Source: CAZYPU01 sp964649665 (GTDB taxonomy: Bacteria; Omnitrophota; Gorgyraeia; JABMRN01; RBG-13-46-9). From it: a stretch of 64,000 bases of DNA. Below, in pieces: positions 1 to 7,045 of this stretch (position 1 is the first letter of the stretch; every line of letters begins with the position of its first letter). The DNA lies in NCBI GenBank assembly GCA_964649665.1, contig CAZYPU010000003.1, positions 1 through 64,000 of the forward strand, written 5' to 3'. A model generated the notes under the pieces. It searched no databases. It saw nothing but the letters and a program-made list of their open reading frames with translations, and was not told the origin of the DNA. Position numbers and translations under genes: made by a program.

Positions 1-69
1 ATCATAGGGTATATTAACGCAATAAGAGAAACCATGGGAAAGAAAGAACTACTTGAGGATATGATATGA
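1..69 (+). CDS. C-terminal fragment of an upstream gene (open at window edge)
   Basis: Frame 1 is open from the window edge to a TGA at 67-69 and encodes 22 residues. The stop overlaps the ATG of the next gene in an ATGA arrangement, which suggests a real coupled upstream gene. The peptide (YINAIRETMGKKELLEDMI near the end) faintly resembles the region of nucleotide-sugar epimerases that reads as Tyr-Ile-x-Ala-x-Glu-x-x-x-Gly-Lys-Lys, but those proteins normally continue about 50 residues further. The family is therefore a guess. Confidence 0.45.
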   Translation: MIGYINAIRETMGKKELLEDMI

Positions 70-1178
70 AAAGAATCATAGCATCTCTTTTATTTACTAT
101 ATGTATCTTCGTTTTTTCGGACACCAAGGGATTTTCAGATTCGGGTCACATTGCCTCTTCAAAGAAACACGACAACGATCTGATACATGTAGAAGCAAGA
201 GGAATGGGTATATTTTTTGATCGTAGCAGTGATTTTCAAATTGCAAATACCGGTGATTGGGCTGCGGACGTTCTTCGGCAACATGGTGACGAATCCCACC
301 TTTCTTATGGGATAAATAAATGGGGCGGCGGATATGGGGTCGATGTGCTATTGCCGAACAAAGAACTAGTTGACATACAAGTCTCGTTCGAGCAGTATTT
401 TATGTCAGGAAAACAGAACGATTTAGTGCCGGGAAATGCTGCAAGCCTTTTTGCGACAATGGCTTTTATTGATGGAAAGCGCCGTGGTCCTCGAAACACA
501 CATGGTTTTTTTATCAGCGCAGCTCCGGTGGGGAATGCGCCGGGAGAAGTTAATCTGAGTTACACGCTCAATCACTATATGATATCATTGGCGGCAGTTC
601 GCAATCTTTGGAAACAGGATTCAATAGCCGTAGATCTGTTTGTAGGTCCGTCATATGCCGTTTTCTCGCAGGAATATTTATTCAAAACCAGAGGTTGTGA
701 GCCCGGCACAAACACTGCAGCTACTTCGTCTACCAAGGAGGAATTAAGCGATTATCTTTTTGGCGGAGAAATCGGTGTTAAAGGAAAAATGAATGTTTGG
801 AAAGGATTTTTCATTTCACTCAAGCAGGACTTCGGTCTTTTCGCTCGACGCAGCCATTTTTATGGCAGACAAAATGTCGTGAATGTAGCTGTGGCTGCGC
901 CAGGTGCTTTTGCCGGTTTGACGGCCCTTATCAATGCCCGTGATGTTGACACCGGTTTCACGTCACGCTTTACCAGCAATGCGGCTTTTGGCTATGATCT
1001 TGCGGATTGGATATCAATAAAGGTTTTCTATGAATTTGACATGTGGCTCAATCTAACACGCATTAATAACATCGTTGTTTCAACTGATTTAATGAGAGAA
1101 ATCCCTGGTGCTACCCTGATCAAGGGGGACGATCTTCGTGCCAGCATGATTGGCGGATCCGCGGTTATCAAATTTTAG
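66..1178 (+). CDS. Predicted outer-membrane beta-barrel protein
   Basis: The 370-residue protein begins with a signal peptide (basic start MKR, hydrophobic stretch to about residue 20, then a polar region). The rest alternates polar and hydrophobic residues with many Gly and aromatic residues, as in a transmembrane beta-barrel. It ends in Phe (SAVIKF), the usual C-terminal signature recognised by the BAM complex. There are only two or three Cys. No specific family is recognised, so substrate or role is unknown. The start codon overlaps the stop of the preceding fragment, suggesting an operon. It could be a porin or a structural barrel. Confidence 0.6.
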   Translation: MKRIIASLLFTICIFVFSDTKGFSDSGHIASSKKHDNDLIHVEARGMGIFFDRSSDFQIANTGDWAADVLRQHGDESHLSYGINKWGGGYGVDVLLPNKELVDIQVSFEQYFMSGKQNDLVPGNAASLFATMAFIDGKRRGPRNTHGFFISAAPVGNAPGEVNLSYTLNHYMISLAAVRNLWKQDSIAVDLFVGPSYAVFSQEYLFKTRGCEPGTNTAATSSTKEELSDYLFGGEIGVKGKMNVWKGFFISLKQDFGLFARRSHFYGRQNVVNVAVAAPGAFAGLTALINARDVDTGFTSRFTSNAAFGYDLADWISIKVFYEFDMWLNLTRINNIVVSTDLMREIPGATLIKGDDLRASMIGGSAVIKF

Positions 1179-1312
1179 TTCTTCAAACCCCTTTAATATC
1201 GATATGAGTCAGCAGCGCTGATATAAGGAAAATCAAGTAAAGAGCCCAGCGGCTAGGAGTGAAATATCAAACGTTTATTTCAGAGATTCCACATCAGATT
1301 GCCGGCTGATGG

Positions 1313-1342
1313 TTGGACAACTTCTCATATGTATGCTATACT
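1313..1342 (+). promoter_or_regulatory. Predicted sigma-70 promoter for the nucleotidyltransferase gene
   Basis: There is a TTGGAC-like -35 at 1313-1318 and a TATACT -10 at 1337-1342. The -10 is preceded by TGC, giving an extended -10 motif. Spacing is 17-18 bases, and the gene starts about 48 bases downstream. Confidence 0.5.
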
Positions 1343-1389
1343 AAAGCTGTATTTGAATTTGCTAAGATAACAGTAATAAGAGATAAAAG

Positions 1390-1929
1390 GTGAATTTCGA
1401 TCTCGTACTAAAATATTTACTCGAGCTATTCAATAAACGCAAGATCCCATATGTACTTATTGGCGGTTTAGCTTTAGGCATACATGGCATCATAAGAACC
1501 ACTCAGGATATAGATTTTATAATTCCCCTAAGCGATATACAAGAAATAGAAGATTTTTTATTAACGCATGGTTACGAAAAGTTATTTAGAAATGATGATA
1601 TTGCCAGTTATGTGTCCGATAATTTTGAATTGGGTAGAGTAGATTTTATACTAGCGCATAGAAAATATACTCAAAACATGCTTAATAACACCATTCCTTT
1701 TGATATAGAAGCAAGCACTTATAAATTAATGGTGGCTCCACTGGAGGACATAATAGGCCTTAAATTGCAGGCTTATTTTAACAGAAAAGATAGGAAAACC
1801 GATGATATGAAAGATATAGAGAATATAATTAAACAGTTCAAATCAAAACTTGATTATGAAAAGATAAAAGAATATGCTTCTATTTTTAATGCGCAGGATT
1901 TATTGAATAAGCTTTGGAAAAGGAAGTAA
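1390..1929 (+). CDS. Nucleotidyltransferase-fold protein (AbiEii/MNT-like)
   Basis: The 179-residue protein shows the minimal nucleotidyltransferase signature: IGGLALGIHG at about residues 24-33, then DIDFI at about 40-44, i.e. GG followed by D-x-D. A later PLEDIIGLKLQAY helix is typical of standalone DNA-polymerase-beta-like transferases found in toxin-antitoxin and abortive-infection loci. The start is GTG at 1390, eight bases after a purine-rich stretch. The DNA is clearly more AT-rich than the cell-wall genes further on, which hints at recent acquisition. The next small gene begins one base after the stop, so the two are probably co-transcribed. Substrate is unknown; a toxin-like role is inference from family habits only. 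Confidence 0.65.
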   Translation: MNFDLVLKYLLELFNKRKIPYVLIGGLALGIHGIIRTTQDIDFIIPLSDIQEIEDFLLTHGYEKLFRNDDIASYVSDNFELGRVDFILAHRKYTQNMLNNTIPFDIEASTYKLMVAPLEDIIGLKLQAYFNRKDRKTDDMKDIENIIKQFKSKLDYEKIKEYASIFNAQDLLNKLWKRK

Positions 1930-1930
1930 T

Positions 1931-2158
1931 ATGTTTAGTGAACGAGAGAAGAAAGAGATGCTCGAAGATGCCCTAAGCGCGAAAAGGCGGAAAGGCTTTG
2001 AAGCCGCTGATAAAAAAGCAGCGAAAATTTATAAAAAATATCTATCTTCCTTGACAGCGGATAGAGTAATCAAGTTCCTTATGGATACCCAGAAGGTCAC
2101 AGGGCCATTCCCTGTCTCAAAAACCGTTCCTATCTTCGTGGGAAAATCTAAATTGTAA
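1931..2158 (+). CDS. Small basic protein partnered with the nucleotidyltransferase
   Basis: The 75-residue, Lys-rich protein starts one base after the stop of the preceding gene. Residues 1-55 look like charged helices (EREKKEMLEDAL, AADKKAAKIYKKY). The last 20 or so residues (TGPFPVSKTVPIF) look different in composition and are encoded over a short inverted repeat at 2099-2115, so the original C-terminus may have been replaced by a repeat insertion. Function is unknown. By position it could be a cognate partner or antitoxin of the nucleotidyltransferase, but no known antitoxin motif is visible. Confidence 0.45.
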   Translation: MFSEREKKEMLEDALSAKRRKGFEAADKKAAKIYKKYLSSLTADRVIKFLMDTQKVTGPFPVSKTVPIFVGKSKL

Positions 2159-2586
2159 AAGAGCCACAAAAAACTTGACAAAATACTAATCTCGGTAATC
2201 TCGGGACGGTTCTGACGGCGAACTTGCATCTGTCTCCAACCGATTAACTAACTAAATCACTCTTGCTCGGTTAGATAACATTTATCTAACGGGGCTTGCA
2301 ATTCCTGCCCGGTGTGATATAATTGTCAAGCTGTATTGATAGGCACTTCGACTGGTGGCAAATGCTTTCTAAGGGTCGCATTTGCAACACCGCTCAGTGC
2401 GAAATTTGCTTCGCAAATTTCGGGGCCATCCGCCTTCGCCGGTGGAGAAACTCACAGAAGGTGTGCTACGGCGGGATTGGCCTGTAGGCAGAAATTCAAA
2501 GATGGGTACTTCGGAAGTCATGAATCCTCTCATAGGTCGGATTCATAAGACTTCCTCAGTATCAAAAATTCTTTAGGCGAATTTTT
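2159..2586 (+). other. Gene-free stretch before the tRNA
   Basis: No convincing gene is seen here. Two overlapping frames stay open for 60-70 codons (2336-2576), but they lack ribosome-binding sites and recognisable protein composition. A perfect small hairpin, gaaatttg-cttcg-caaatttc, lies at about 2401-2421. A TTGACA hexamer follows the preceding gene at 2174-2179 without a clear partner -10. Confidence 0.5.
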
Positions 2587-2659
2587 GGGGCCATAGCTCA
2601 ATTGGTTAGAGCATCTGACTCATAATCAGAGGGTTCATGGTCAAGTCCATGTGGCCCCA
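2587..2659 (+). tRNA. tRNA with CAU anticodon (Met or Ile2), unusual T-loop
   Basis: The acceptor stem GGGGCCA/TGGCCCC, a 4-bp D stem (GCTC/GAGC), and the anticodon stem TCTGA/TCAGA with loop CTCATAA give anticodon CAU. The T stem CATGG/CCATG closes a 6-base loop TCAAGT instead of the normal seven bases beginning TTCRA. One T of the T54-T55 pair is therefore missing. The 3' CCA is not encoded. CAU can be elongator Met or lysidine-modified Ile, and the sequence alone does not decide. It could be a functional but odd tRNA, a decaying copy, or an assembly error. Confidence 0.75.
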
Positions 2660-2672
2660 CTCTATACGCTTA

Positions 2673-2713
2673 AAAAAAATGCCTTTGATTATAGTAATCA
2701 AAGGCATTTTTTA
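2673..2713. terminator. Bidirectional intrinsic terminator
   Basis: A perfect 11-bp stem (gcctttgatta at 2681-2691, taatcaaaggc at 2695-2705) has a 3-base loop and is flanked by an A-run on the left and a T-run on the right. It can stop transcription of the tRNA on the plus strand and of the small gene at 2735-3061 on the minus strand. Confidence 0.85.
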
Positions 2714-2734
2714 CTTTCTCCGGACGGGTGGACG

Positions 2735-3061
2735 CTATTTCTTATTTTCTTTCCACCCCGCAACCTTGTCGTTTTTCAGGTAGAAAGTAATGCTTTCCAC
2801 CTTATCGTCGTCCATCCAGCCCGAAAAGGTGATCCATTCCTGATTGCCATCCTTAGCATACGCTGTCTGGTGGTAATGGGGCAATGCTTGCTGGAGACTA
2901 TCTTTTGACATTCCGATATGGATACGGCCTAAAGTCTGCGTAAGTCTTTCAGCGGCCATTTCTTCGGCGGGGGTAACTTCGGGCAGTGGCTCATAGCCGC
3001 CTTCTGTTTGGGCAAAGGCGAGGGAGGAAAACAGAAAACAAAGCACAAAAAGATATTTCAT
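2735..3061 (-). CDS. Small secreted protein, possibly BamE/SmpA-like fold
   Basis: The 108-residue protein has a clear signal peptide with an AFA|Q cleavage site at about residue 17. It lacks a lipobox Cys, so it is probably periplasmic. The segment IHIGMSKDSLQQAL at about residues 47-60, followed by alternating beta-like strands (EWITFSGW, VESITFYL), resembles the GMS/T-x-x-x-V-x-x-x-L pattern of BamE/SmpA-like domains. That relation is inferred from pattern alone. It is the only convincing minus-strand gene in the window. It ends at a shared terminator and stands alone. Confidence 0.55.
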   Translation of the reverse strand: MKYLFVLCFLFSSLAFAQTEGGYEPLPEVTPAEEMAAERLTQTLGRIHIGMSKDSLQQALPHYHQTAYAKDGNQEWITFSGWMDDDKVESITFYLKNDKVAGWKENKK

Positions 3062-3183
3062 ATAAACTTCCTTTCTTAAGACAACAAGAACACCTTCTTT
3101 TATTTCAAATATACACCATTACTCCGGAATTTGCAAATCTCTAGAATGGTATGCTACGGAGCTTAAACAGCAATTTTAGCGAG

Positions 3184-3226
3184 CGGACATTTTAACTTTG
3201 GTAAGAACCGGACATTTTAACTTTGG
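3184..3226. repeat. Two direct copies of an 18-bp sequence
   Basis: CGGACATTTTAACTTTGG occurs at 3184-3201 and again, identical, at 3209-3226, 25 bp apart start to start. Multiple terminal copies like these are typical of the ends of some transposons, for example IS21-type elements. No transposase is present nearby, so this may be a solo end. Confidence 0.6.
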
Positions 3227-3249
3227 CTTGACAATTCAATTTACACACC

Positions 3250-3277
3250 TTGCAATTTCGCCTGATTATGGTATAAT
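3250..3277 (+). promoter_or_regulatory. Predicted promoter of tRNA-Val
   Basis: TTGCAA at 3250-3255 and TATAAT at 3272-3277 are separated by 16 bases. The -10 is a perfect consensus and lies 23 bases upstream of the tRNA. A TTGACA at 3228-3233 is too far from this -10 to pair with it. Confidence 0.65.
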
Positions 3278-3300
3278 ACTCCGCTTAAAAGGGCACGGAT

Positions 3301-3377
3301 GGGCACATGGCTTAGCTGGTTAAAGCGCTGCCCTCACATGGCAGAGATCGAAGGTTCAAATCCTTCTGTGCCCACCA
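3301..3377 (+). tRNA. tRNA-Val (CAC)
   Basis: The acceptor stem GGGCACA/TGTGCCC, D arm, anticodon stem CTGCC/GGCAG with loop CTCACAT (anticodon CAC), T arm with GGTTCAAATCC, and encoded ACCA end are all intact. Length is 77 nt. Confidence 0.95.
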
Positions 3378-3441
3378 GATCTTGTAAACGTAGCGAGCAA
3401 AATCCGACCCTAACGGAGCGAGGGGCAACGTTAAAAAATTT

Positions 3442-4158
3442 ATGACTGAAACAAGTATGCAAGATACGATAAAGATGCTGATAGAGTTGCAGGGGTTCGA
3501 CGGTGTCATATTCGACAGGAAGAGATTACTGGAGGAAATTCCGGACAAAATAAGAGAGTTTGATAGAATGCTGGAAGAAAAATCCTTTAATCTTAAGGCC
3601 CTGGAAGAAGAGTCGAAGAAGCTGCAGGTAAGTCACAAGGAAAAAGAGGGGGATCTCAAGGAAAAGGAAGAGGCCATAAGAAAACACCAGACGAAGCTAT
3701 ATCAGGTGAAAACAAATCCGGAATTTACGGCGCTTGAAAAAGAAATAGGGAGCATAACCGCTGACAGCTCTCTCCTTGAAGAGGAAATTATTATGCTTCT
3801 TGACCGGGTAGATGAAATTAAGAAAAAGGTCGCAAAAGAAAAAGAAATTCTTGATGGAGAAAAGAAGAAAGTGGATGAGGAGAAGGAGAAGATAGATCTC
3901 CAGAGGAAAGCGGCAGAAGCGGAATACAACGATTTGAGCGGAAAGCGCAAAGAATTTGCCTCCGGGATCGATAAAGGCGTGCTGGCAAAATACGAAAGAA
4001 TATTGCACAAGAAAGACGGCCTGGCGATGGTTCCGGTAGTCGGCGGCGCCTGCGGCGGCTGCAACATGAATTTACCGCCACAGGTGATAAACGAGGCGCA
4101 GATGAAAAAAACGCTCACTTTCTGCGGCAATTGCGCGAGGATTTTATATTCGGAATGA
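3442..4158 (+). CDS. C4 zinc-ribbon coiled-coil protein (DUF164/zf-RING_7 type)
   Basis: The 238-residue protein is a long, highly charged coiled coil from about residue 20 to 180, then a C-terminal zinc ribbon with two Cys pairs: CGGCNMNLPP at about 204-213 and CGNC at about 228-231. This is the architecture of the bacterial C4-type zinc-ribbon family that includes chlamydial CT398, proposed to bridge transcription or secretion components. The biochemical role is not firmly known. The start at 3442 is followed by a second in-frame ATG five codons on. The gene sits directly before an RNase HI family gene and RNase P RNA, a neighbourhood that suggests a nucleic-acid-related job. Confidence 0.8.
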   Translation: MTETSMQDTIKMLIELQGFDGVIFDRKRLLEEIPDKIREFDRMLEEKSFNLKALEEESKKLQVSHKEKEGDLKEKEEAIRKHQTKLYQVKTNPEFTALEKEIGSITADSSLLEEEIIMLLDRVDEIKKKVAKEKEILDGEKKKVDEEKEKIDLQRKAAEAEYNDLSGKRKEFASGIDKGVLAKYERILHKKDGLAMVPVVGGACGGCNMNLPPQVINEAQMKKTLTFCGNCARILYSE

Positions 4159-4175
4159 TGGTTTATTGTTGAAGG

Positions 4176-4589
4176 ATGAGTAAAAAATTAAGTATATATG
4201 TGGACGGCGGTTCAAGAGGGAATCCCGGCCCATCGGGAATCGGGGTTGTGGTACTGGACGGCAAAGGAAAAAAACTCAAAGAATTTAATAAGTATATAGG
4301 TATTGCGACAAATAATATCGCCGAATATAACGCGGTGATATACGGCCTGCAGGAGGCACTGATTGAAAAAGCCGACGAGATCGAGCTCAATCTTGACAGC
4401 GAATTGGCCGCCCAGCAGCTCAAGGGCGAATACAGGGTAAAAAATACCAATATCAAACCGTTGTTCGAACAGGCGCTCCATCTTCTCTCGGGATTCAAAA
4501 AATTTACCATAAAGCATATAGCGAGGGAGAAGAACAAAGAGGCCGATAAGCTTGTTAATAAGGCAATAAACCTGGGCGGATTGTTATAA
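4176..4589 (+). CDS. RNase HI family protein
   Basis: The 137-residue protein has the RNase H fold and begins with YVDGGSRGNPGPSGIGVV, where the first catalytic Asp lies. The second acidic residue is in NNIAEYNAVIYGL (Glu), the third Asp in LNLDSELAAQQL, and the last in REKNKEADKLVN (Asp). All four DEDD-type positions are thus present. It belongs to the short RNase-HI-like group common in Gram-positive bacteria and phyla of this kind. Expected activity is cleavage of RNA in RNA-DNA hybrids. It lies 17 bases after the zinc-ribbon gene and just before rnpB. Confidence 0.85.
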   Translation: MSKKLSIYVDGGSRGNPGPSGIGVVVLDGKGKKLKEFNKYIGIATNNIAEYNAVIYGLQEALIEKADEIELNLDSELAAQQLKGEYRVKNTNIKPLFEQALHLLSGFKKFTIKHIAREKNKEADKLVNKAINLGGLL

Positions 4590-4610
4590 TCCGCCTTCGC
4601 TCATTAAAAA

Positions 4611-4959
4611 AGCAGAGTAGGTCGGGCGGCCGCCCGGCCCTTTCGCGAAAAAGGGCCGGGAGGAAAGTCCGAGCTCCAGAGAGCAGTGTAGCGGCTAACA
4701 GCCGTCCACCGCAAGGTGAGGATTAGAGCAACAGAGACGAGTCCGGCGCTAATAATTAGCGCCGGGGTGAAACGGGCAATCTCTACGCGGAGCAAGGCCA
4801 AACAGATCCCGATCCAGGAACTGCTCGTTCCTATCGTATATCATCGATATCGGGAAGGGTAGGCTGCATGAGGCCGCCAGCAATGGCTGTCCCAGATAGA
4901 TGGCTGCCGGGTGGGCGACGAGTCCACTCACAGAACTCGGCTTATAGACCTACTCTGCT
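4611..4959 (+). ncRNA. rnpB: RNase P RNA (bacterial type A)
   Basis: The ends pair as helix P1 (agcagagtaggtc at 4611-4623 with gacctactctgct at 4947-4959). Conserved core sequences follow in order: the gaggaaagtccg block after a GC-rich P3 hairpin, the acagagacgag region, ggtgaaacgggcaatct, and the 3' gatagatggctgccgg...acagaactcggcttat block. The roughly 349-nt length and helix order fit type A. It forms the catalytic part of the tRNA 5'-processing enzyme. Confidence 0.95.
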
Positions 4960-4965
4960 GCTTGT

Positions 4966-4998
4966 CCCGTTGGCGATTTTTCGCCAACGGGTTTTTTT
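4966..4998 (+). terminator. Intrinsic terminator of rnpB
   Basis: A perfect 11-bp stem cccgttggcga/tcgccaacggg with a tttt loop is followed by a run of seven T. Confidence 0.9.
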
Positions 4999-5004
4999 TA
5001 AGAA

Positions 5005-5052
5005 AAGGTGCCAGGCACCTTGGATAATCTCAACTAAGGTGCCAGGCACCTT
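5005..5052. repeat. Pair of 17-bp palindromes (REP-like)
   Basis: AAGGTGCCAGGCACCTT occurs at 5005-5021 and 5036-5052. Each copy is itself palindromic, and the pair with its flanks (agaaa / tttct) forms a larger hairpin. A related palindrome lies at 47353-47377 before the pilin gene. This arrangement resembles paired REP elements mobilised in trans by Y1 transposases; no such transposase gene is in the window. Confidence 0.8.
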
Positions 5053-5165
5053 TTCTTCTAACATCCCGCAATTTCAATACCTTGCGACTTAGCCGTGGCC
5101 TGCGCACTATATGTGGTATGGCCCCGCGGCGCCTGAAAATACACAAAAAAGTTAGAAATTCCGTC

Positions 5166-5194
5166 TTGACAAAGGTGGTTCCATGATGTATATT
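5166..5194 (+). promoter_or_regulatory. Predicted promoter of the dcw cluster
   Basis: TTGACA at 5166-5171 and TATATT at 5189-5194 have an ideal 17-base spacer. The promoter lies directly upstream of three MraZ-box-like repeats and mraZ. Confidence 0.8.
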
Positions 5195-5202
5195 TGGTAT
5201 TG

Positions 5203-5232
5203 TAAGTGGTTTAAAGTGGAGTAAAGTGGAGA
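5203..5232 (+). promoter_or_regulatory. Predicted MraZ operator: three 10-bp direct repeats
   Basis: AAGTGG recurs exactly every 10 bp at 5204, 5214 and 5224. Helical-phase repeats of AAAGTG-type or TGGG-type boxes before mraZ are the known binding sites of the MraZ ring. Their position just downstream of the -10 is consistent with autorepression of the dcw operon. Confidence 0.8.
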
Positions 5233-5238
5233 GGCAAA

Positions 5239-5679
5239 ATGTTTTACGGCGAACACGAACATAAGCTTGACAAAAAAGGCAGGATCATAATCCCCTCGAA
5301 ATTCCGCGAAGCCAGCAAGGAAAACTACATCGATAAATTTTATGTAACGAGGGGGCTTGATATGTGCCTTTTCATGTTCCCGGAGGATGAGTGGAGGCAG
5401 CAGGAGTCAAAGTTCAAAGTGCTTTCGTTCACAAAAAGAGAAGCGAGAAAATTCAACCGGCTTTTTTTCTCCGGCGCGATCGAAGTCACAGCCGACAAGC
5501 AGGGTAGGATCCTGATACCGTCATATCTCAAACAATACGCCGACATCAAAAAAGACATAATCCTGATCGGCGTTTCAAACCGGATCGAAATCTGGAGCAA
5601 GGATAGATGGCGTGAATTTTACACGGCGACAAAGGAATCATTCGAGGACGTTGCCGAAAAATTGATCGACCTGGAATAA
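5239..5679 (+). CDS. mraZ: MraZ transcriptional regulator
   Basis: The 146-residue protein opens with MFYGEHEHKLDKKGRIIIP, the first of two AbrB-like MraZ domains. The second starts near residue 78 (IEVTADKQGRILIPSYL). MraZ forms a ring that binds repeated boxes upstream of its own gene and controls the division and cell wall cluster. The three boxes at 5203-5232 and the strong promoter agree with this. Length matches the family. It is the first gene of the cluster that runs to ftsA. Confidence 0.95.
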   Translation: MFYGEHEHKLDKKGRIIIPSKFREASKENYIDKFYVTRGLDMCLFMFPEDEWRQQESKFKVLSFTKREARKFNRLFFSGAIEVTADKQGRILIPSYLKQYADIKKDIILIGVSNRIEIWSKDRWREFYTATKESFEDVAEKLIDLE

Positions 5680-5700
5680 AAGGAATGAAAGGCGGTAGCT

Positions 5701-5877
5701 ATGTTTACATTTAGTGTCGTGAAGAAAATAGGGGAAGGCAGCTATCTTGATGAAGCGCTTTTTATCATCGAAAGAGTCAGAAGGGAAAGGTCCCTCGGCG
5801 CGCACAGGATGAAAAGCGAAAGCGGTAAACACAAGCCCAAATCTTCTACCGGAAATGAAAAGGGCAAGTCCTCATAA
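5701..5877 (+). CDS. Small unnamed protein between mraZ and rsmH
   Basis: A 58-residue reading frame starts at ATG 5701 behind a good ribosome-binding site (gaaaggcgg at 5687-5695). It begins MFTFSVVKKIGEGSYLDEAL and then becomes strongly basic (RVRRERSLGAHR, then a Lys/Ser/Gly-rich tail). It overlaps the start of rsmH by 23 bases, so translation may be coupled. There is no membrane segment or known motif. Position, ribosome-binding site and a composition similar to its neighbours argue that it is real. Function is unknown. Confidence 0.55.
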   Translation: MFTFSVVKKIGEGSYLDEALFIIERVRRERSLGAHRMKSESGKHKPKSSTGNEKGKSS

Positions 5878-6754
5878 ACCGGTAATGCCCGATGAGGTTC
5901 TTGGGTTCCTGCGTTTAAAGAACGGTTGCAGAGTTTTAGACGCAACTTTGGGTTGCGGAGGGCATGCCGCGCTTATACTTCAAAAGATCCTGCCCGACGG
6001 ATTACTTATAGGAATCGACAGGGACAAGGAGTCACTCGAGACCGCCAGAAGCTATCTTGACGCGCCCGAGAAGGCATTCAGGTTAATACAGGCTAATTTC
6101 AGGGATATAGACACGGCCCTTAAGGGCCTGGGCATCAAGAAAATCGATGCGGCGCTCTTTGATTTGGGCCTTTCAAGTTATCAGTTAGAAGACCCGGTCC
6201 GCGGGTTCAGTTTTGAGCGTGACGGACATCTCGATATGCGAATGGACCGTTCGCAGACTCTCTCGGCCTATGATATTGTTAACAGGGTTAAATGGGAGGA
6301 CCTGGAACGAATTATTCGCGATTTCGGCGAGGAAAGATACTCAAGGCGGGTAGCGGACTTTATCGTTGAACAAAGAAAAAAGGCCCCTATCGCCTCGACA
6401 GGCGAACTGACGGGCCTCATAAAAATGGCCCTCGGAAGGCGATACGGCTCGCAGCGGATACATCCGGCCACGAGGACATTTCAGGCGCTGCGGATCGCGG
6501 TAAACGGGGAGCTGGACAATCTTGACGGGGCGCTCGTTAAAATTTTAGAGGTCCTGAACCCCGGGGCAAGGCTCCTGGTTATTTCGTTTCATTCACTGGA
6601 AGACAGAATCGTCAAAAACAGATTCAGGGAATTCGCCAAAGCGGTCCGGGGACGCATACTCACAAAAAAACCGCTTACGGCAAAATCCGAAGAGATAAGG
6701 CAAAATCCGCGCTCCAGAAGCGCGAAACTTCGGGTTTTTGAGGGGCAGGGATAA
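5855..6754 (+). CDS. rsmH: 16S rRNA (cytosine(1402)-N(4))-methyltransferase
   Basis: The 299-residue protein begins with HKPVMPDEVL and carries the S-adenosylmethionine-binding loop LDATLGCGGHAALIL at about residues 28-42. Further family motifs are DLGLSSYQLEDPVRGFSF near 103-120 and ISFHSLEDRIVK near 244-255. It methylates C1402 in the ribosomal P site. Length is normal. The start lies inside the preceding small ORF, and ftsL follows after six bases. Confidence 0.96.
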   Translation: MKRASPHKPVMPDEVLGFLRLKNGCRVLDATLGCGGHAALILQKILPDGLLIGIDRDKESLETARSYLDAPEKAFRLIQANFRDIDTALKGLGIKKIDAALFDLGLSSYQLEDPVRGFSFERDGHLDMRMDRSQTLSAYDIVNRVKWEDLERIIRDFGEERYSRRVADFIVEQRKKAPIASTGELTGLIKMALGRRYGSQRIHPATRTFQALRIAVNGELDNLDGALVKILEVLNPGARLLVISFHSLEDRIVKNRFREFAKAVRGRILTKKPLTAKSEEIRQNPRSRSAKLRVFEGQG

Positions 6755-6760
6755 AAGCTT

Positions 6761-7045
6761 ATGGCAAAAACAAAATTTGTACGGACAATTGCCGGCATCG
6801 TACTCTCGGCCGCATTCGCGCTTTTTTACGCCCACCAGCAGGTAGAGCTTGTCAAGACGAGCTTCCTCATAAATAAACACGACCGCGAGGTAACCTTACT
6901 GCTTGACCAATACAGGGGTTTGATATATAATCTTTCCCGACTGGAATTGCCGGGGAGAATCGAAAACACGCTTAGCGTGAAAGATATCACCCTCTGCATG
7001 CCTAAAAAAAAGAACATACGCCAAAAACAGAATCTAAAATTGTAA
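6761..7045 (+). CDS. ftsL: FtsL-like cell division protein
   Basis: The 94-residue protein has a short cytoplasmic start, one membrane helix at about residues 8-24 (TIAGIVLSAAFALFYA), and an extracytoplasmic coiled-coil-like stretch with spaced Leu residues (LINKHDREVTLLLDQYRGLIYNLSRLE, broken here for reading). Sequence conservation in FtsL is always weak. The call rests on topology, size and position between rsmH and ftsI. FtsL bridges FtsQ and FtsB to the FtsW-FtsI synthase. The stop codon abuts the GTG of ftsI. Confidence 0.75.
   Translation: MAKTKFVRTIAGIVLSAAFALFYAHQQVELVKTSFLINKHDREVTLLLDQYRGLIYNLSRLELPGRIENTLSVKDITLCMPKKKNIRQKQNLKL

Noticed and set aside
2336..2576. Two overlapping 64-70 codon frames before the CAU tRNA
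   Set aside because: No ribosome-binding site, no protein-like pattern, and they overlap each other in different frames.
3312..3548. 78-codon minus-strand frame over tRNA-Val
   Set aside because: It is antisense to the tRNA and the zinc-ribbon gene and contains the usual tRNA-derived false peptide.
4604..5092. Short frames on both strands around 4.6-5.1 kb
   Set aside because: They overlap RNase P RNA, its terminator and the palindrome pair, all of which are better explanations.
5203..5232. Three phased repeats as a CRISPR-like array
   Set aside because: Units are only 10 bp with no spacers and match MraZ boxes; no CRISPR array was found in the window.
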